The translations under genes and the position numbers were made by a program. Positions 8,192-10,275 of a stretch of 10,275 nucleotides of DNA are shown one piece after another. Source of the DNA: Byssochlamys sp. IMV 00236 (taxonomy: Eukaryota > Ascomycota > Eurotiomycetes > Eurotiales > Thermoascaceae); the NCBI GenBank assembly GCA_001931875.2, contig MSJH02000173.1, positions 1 to 10,275 on the forward strand. The letters run 5' to 3'. A model generated the notes under the pieces. It was given only the letters and a program-made list of their open reading frames with translations, had not been told where the DNA came from and did no database searches. How positions within the stretch are numbered: position 1 is the stretch's first letter; every line of letters starts with the position of its first letter.

Positions 8192-8578
8192 TCTTGAAGG
8201 TAGCTGGAGCGTTGTTTTTTTAAGCATTCGGATGCATTGGAAAAAGCAATAATAACATCATAATAACAAAGTGTATACTCGAGATTGATATCAATACATG
8301 GATTTTTAAAGAAAAAAGATGATTGATGTACGCCTCCTTTTAAGGGAAACACTATGCTCACTGCAAATATATTGGAATATAAAGTCATGTTGGTACACAA
8401 AGCACTACCTAAAATATGTCGCATGTAAAAAGCTGTTTTTTTTTTTTCTTTATCAAAGTGTTACCAACTGACTCAGAGTAGATGACTGCTACTTTACTAA
8501 TAGAACATTTTACTTTCAATTAGTATGTATTTTTGGCTTTGCTTGTTGATTTTGTAAAGAAAACAAGAATGTACAAAA

Positions 8579-8638
8579 AAGCCCCTGAGGGGTTTATTTC
8601 TAGAAAAAAAAAAAAAAGCCCGTGTTGCTTTCGGGTTT
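8579..8638. repeat. Two tandem GC-stem hairpins flanked by A- and T-tracts
   Basis: Hairpin 1 pairs AAGCCCC (8579-8585) with GGGGTTT (8589-8595); hairpin 2 pairs AAGCCCG (8616-8622) with CGGGTTT (8632-8638). Each stem has one G-T pair. Each is preceded by an A run and followed by T-rich sequence, so each looks like a bacterial intrinsic terminator. An A14 run (8604-8617) separates them. In a eukaryotic genome that role is not expected. Confidence 0.5.
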
Positions 8639-10245
8639 GTTTGTTTTTCATCTATTTTAGAAGAAAAAAAAACAAGTTTATTCTGTAGCAAATGGAACTA
8701 CCTTTTTCTTTTTTGGGAAAAGCGAAGCCATTATCATGAATACTTCTGGCTGCACATATTATGTTGAACCTCCTGTTTGTTAGAAAGGAAGCATTCACTC
8801 GGGGGAAAAACACGTTCACTTCACATTAGTTCAGCATTCGCACTGATATTAAAGCTGACTGGTTTTTTTATTATTGTGTAAGTCCTTTGAATAAGCATCT
8901 GATTTTTATTTATTTTTCTATTTTTCTTGCTTTTCTTCATTAAAGTAGTTTCATGTCAAAAAATACAGTACACAGAAGAAGCATAAATAAAAGATTAAAA
9001 AGTTGAATAGAAATCAAAAATCATAGGAAGACACATGTTATACTGAAGCCAATAAATAAAAGATGATTGAACTGAACAAATCATTTTGCTTTAGTACCTT
9101 ACTCCTTTCTAGCAACCATCGAGCAAGAATAATCTTGTCTAAAGCACAGCGAATTGCAAATAACATACTTCCTATTCTAAAGCATTTATTTCATACTAGA
9201 AATAATATTAAACACAGGTTGTAAGCTCACTATACTGTAATATAAATTCAAATTAAGATACTAATCTACCGTACATCCAAAAAAAGTCAGTTGAATGTCA
9301 ATCAAAGAAGCTTCAGTAATCATTTTCTGCTGCAAAATGGTTCTTTTAGTGAAACTAGAGTTCATGTATCTTGTAATGAAAAAGCAAGACAAAGATAGCT
9401 AAAATTACGAAAATATGAATTGTGAATGAGAAGCGAAGTGCTAAGCAGCGAAGAGATAGATGTCTTTTTAAACATTTTTGCATCGATGCACTTTTGATTC
9501 AACAATGTAATTACAAGTGAAGAAAAGTGACGTAGATTTTTCTTTGGAAAAGGAATTGGGTCTATCTGCACTTTCATGATAAGAGTTGGCGACGATTGGA
9601 TATTATAAATGGATATCAAAAACTATTAATTAGAAAATATCTTAGTATATCACTGGTCTGTATAGATTCCGTATACTGGTATCTGCTTGAATGTAATCCA
9701 ACTTTTAAAAATATATGTAACAATGCAGACTGTGAAATGGATGTACTGTATGCGAAGTAGGTGGCTATTATGATGTTTATGTCGATCAATTGGACAAGCC
9801 AGTTTACTCTAAAGCCGAATGAATATTTTCATACATGATTAACCTATATCTCACCCCATTGCATATTTATGGAGTATCTGTCAACCTTCAAGGCGGAGCA
9901 TTCTGTCATACTGATGTTTTATGCATTGTTGAAGCGAGCGTGTTAATGAGCCATCATGCTAGTGAAGTTTATCAGACAATTTTGACCCTATAGACTCATA
10001 GCAGTGCCTTATCTTTGAGCTTTGAGTTACTCTTCCCGTCAATCTCGTTTTCTCTCCTTGTATTTGTGTCCTGCCATGTTTGAATCTTATATTGTTGTTT
10101 ATATCTTTTCTTTCAGATATTTTCCACTTCTTCCTATTGTGCATACCACAAGCTCTGAAACTATTACGCTGTTCATTGCGTCGTACTTGCTAATATCTAT
10201 GTTTATTCGCATTACCGATTCTTCTTTGAGCGTGCTTTACCTTGC

Positions 10246-10275
10246 TTTTTTTTTTTTTTTTAAAAAAAAAAAAAA
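10246..10275. repeat. T16-A14 palindrome at the window edge
   Basis: Sixteen T are followed directly by fourteen A up to the last base. Such a self-complementary homopolymer pair is a typical place for an assembly to stop, so the true sequence past this point is uncertain. Confidence 0.8.

Larger units (their letters stand above)
6971..10275. other. 3.3-kb gene-free AT-rich region
   Basis: I read both strands and found no reading frame with a recognisable domain, no exon series with conserved motifs, no tRNA (no B-box like GGTTCGAATCC), no rRNA and no telomere repeat. Short frames at 8128-8424, 8497-8691, 9362-9619 and 9959-10144 (all minus) have random-like composition and no supporting splice partners. 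The left edge must hold the kinase promoter. Distinct structures within it are listed separately: inverted repeats at 7486-7616, palindromes at 8128-8191 and hairpins at 8579-8638. It may be a decayed repeat region or the flank of a gene beyond the right edge. Confidence 0.6.

Noticed and set aside
8128..8424. 98-residue minus-strand frame
   Set aside because: No family resemblance, no splice partners, and mixed low-complexity content. Kept only as part of a possible decayed element.
9087..9184. TGCTTTAG/CTAAAGCA inverted copies (9087-9094, 9139-9146, and again about 9177-9184)
   Set aside because: Eight-base matches at these spacings are expected by chance in 3 kb of AT-rich sequence; no further structure around them.
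9362..10144. Minus-strand frames at 9362-9619 and 9959-10144
   Set aside because: Composition is random-like (Ile/Ser/Leu or Lys/Arg rich), there is no motif and no conserved exon partner nearby.
1..10275. Search for tRNA, rRNA, CRISPR, telomere repeats and transposase or reverse-transcriptase genes
   Set aside because: None of the diagnostic motifs was seen on either strand.

Overview
The window is nuclear DNA of a filamentous fungus, most likely an early-diverging one (Mucoromycota/Mucorales). The evidence is AT-rich sequence, many short GT-AG introns (50 to 86 bases, 14 found), C/T-rich 5' leaders, and an Ssd1-type RNase II protein next to an Arf-GAP and a soluble hybrid histidine kinase. 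The genus call is inference; no marker gene is present. Long homopolymers close to both ends (A17 near the left end, T16-A14 at the right end) suggest the window may be a whole assembly contig.

Left and middle (1-6840) are gene-dense. A plus-strand gene with four exons (270-2987) encodes an 849-residue Ssd1-like protein (cold-shock domains, RNB domain, C-terminal beta domain) whose RNB active-site motif is destroyed, so it is probably an RNA-binding pseudonuclease. It converges on a minus-strand, six-exon gene (3754-3029) for a very small 153-residue Arf-GAP, which I assembled by hand because no exon forms a usable open reading frame alone. The two stop codons are only 41 bases apart, so the transcripts almost certainly overlap. 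Upstream of the Arf-GAP on the same strand lies a seven-exon gene (6840-4174) for a 748-residue hybrid histidine kinase with the order GAF, HisKA, HATPase, receiver. All phosphorelay residues are intact.

Right part (about 6841-10275) is a 3.4-kb stretch with no gene I can support. It holds the 5' leader of the kinase gene with a GT microsatellite and a possible 5'-UTR intron, a cluster of three consecutive inverted repeats (7486-7616), a short decayed-looking zone with palindromes (about 7980-8430), two tandem terminator-like hairpins (8579-8638), and plain AT-rich sequence.

The three genes are not an evident functional unit: Ssd1 proteins bind mRNA for polarised growth and wall synthesis, Arf-GAPs act in vesicle coats, and hybrid kinases feed a His-Asp relay. 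I did not find a novel defence or mobile system. The most interesting points are the eroded Ssd1 active site, the minimal Arf-GAP, the 3' overlap, and kinase introns placed at the catalytic motifs.
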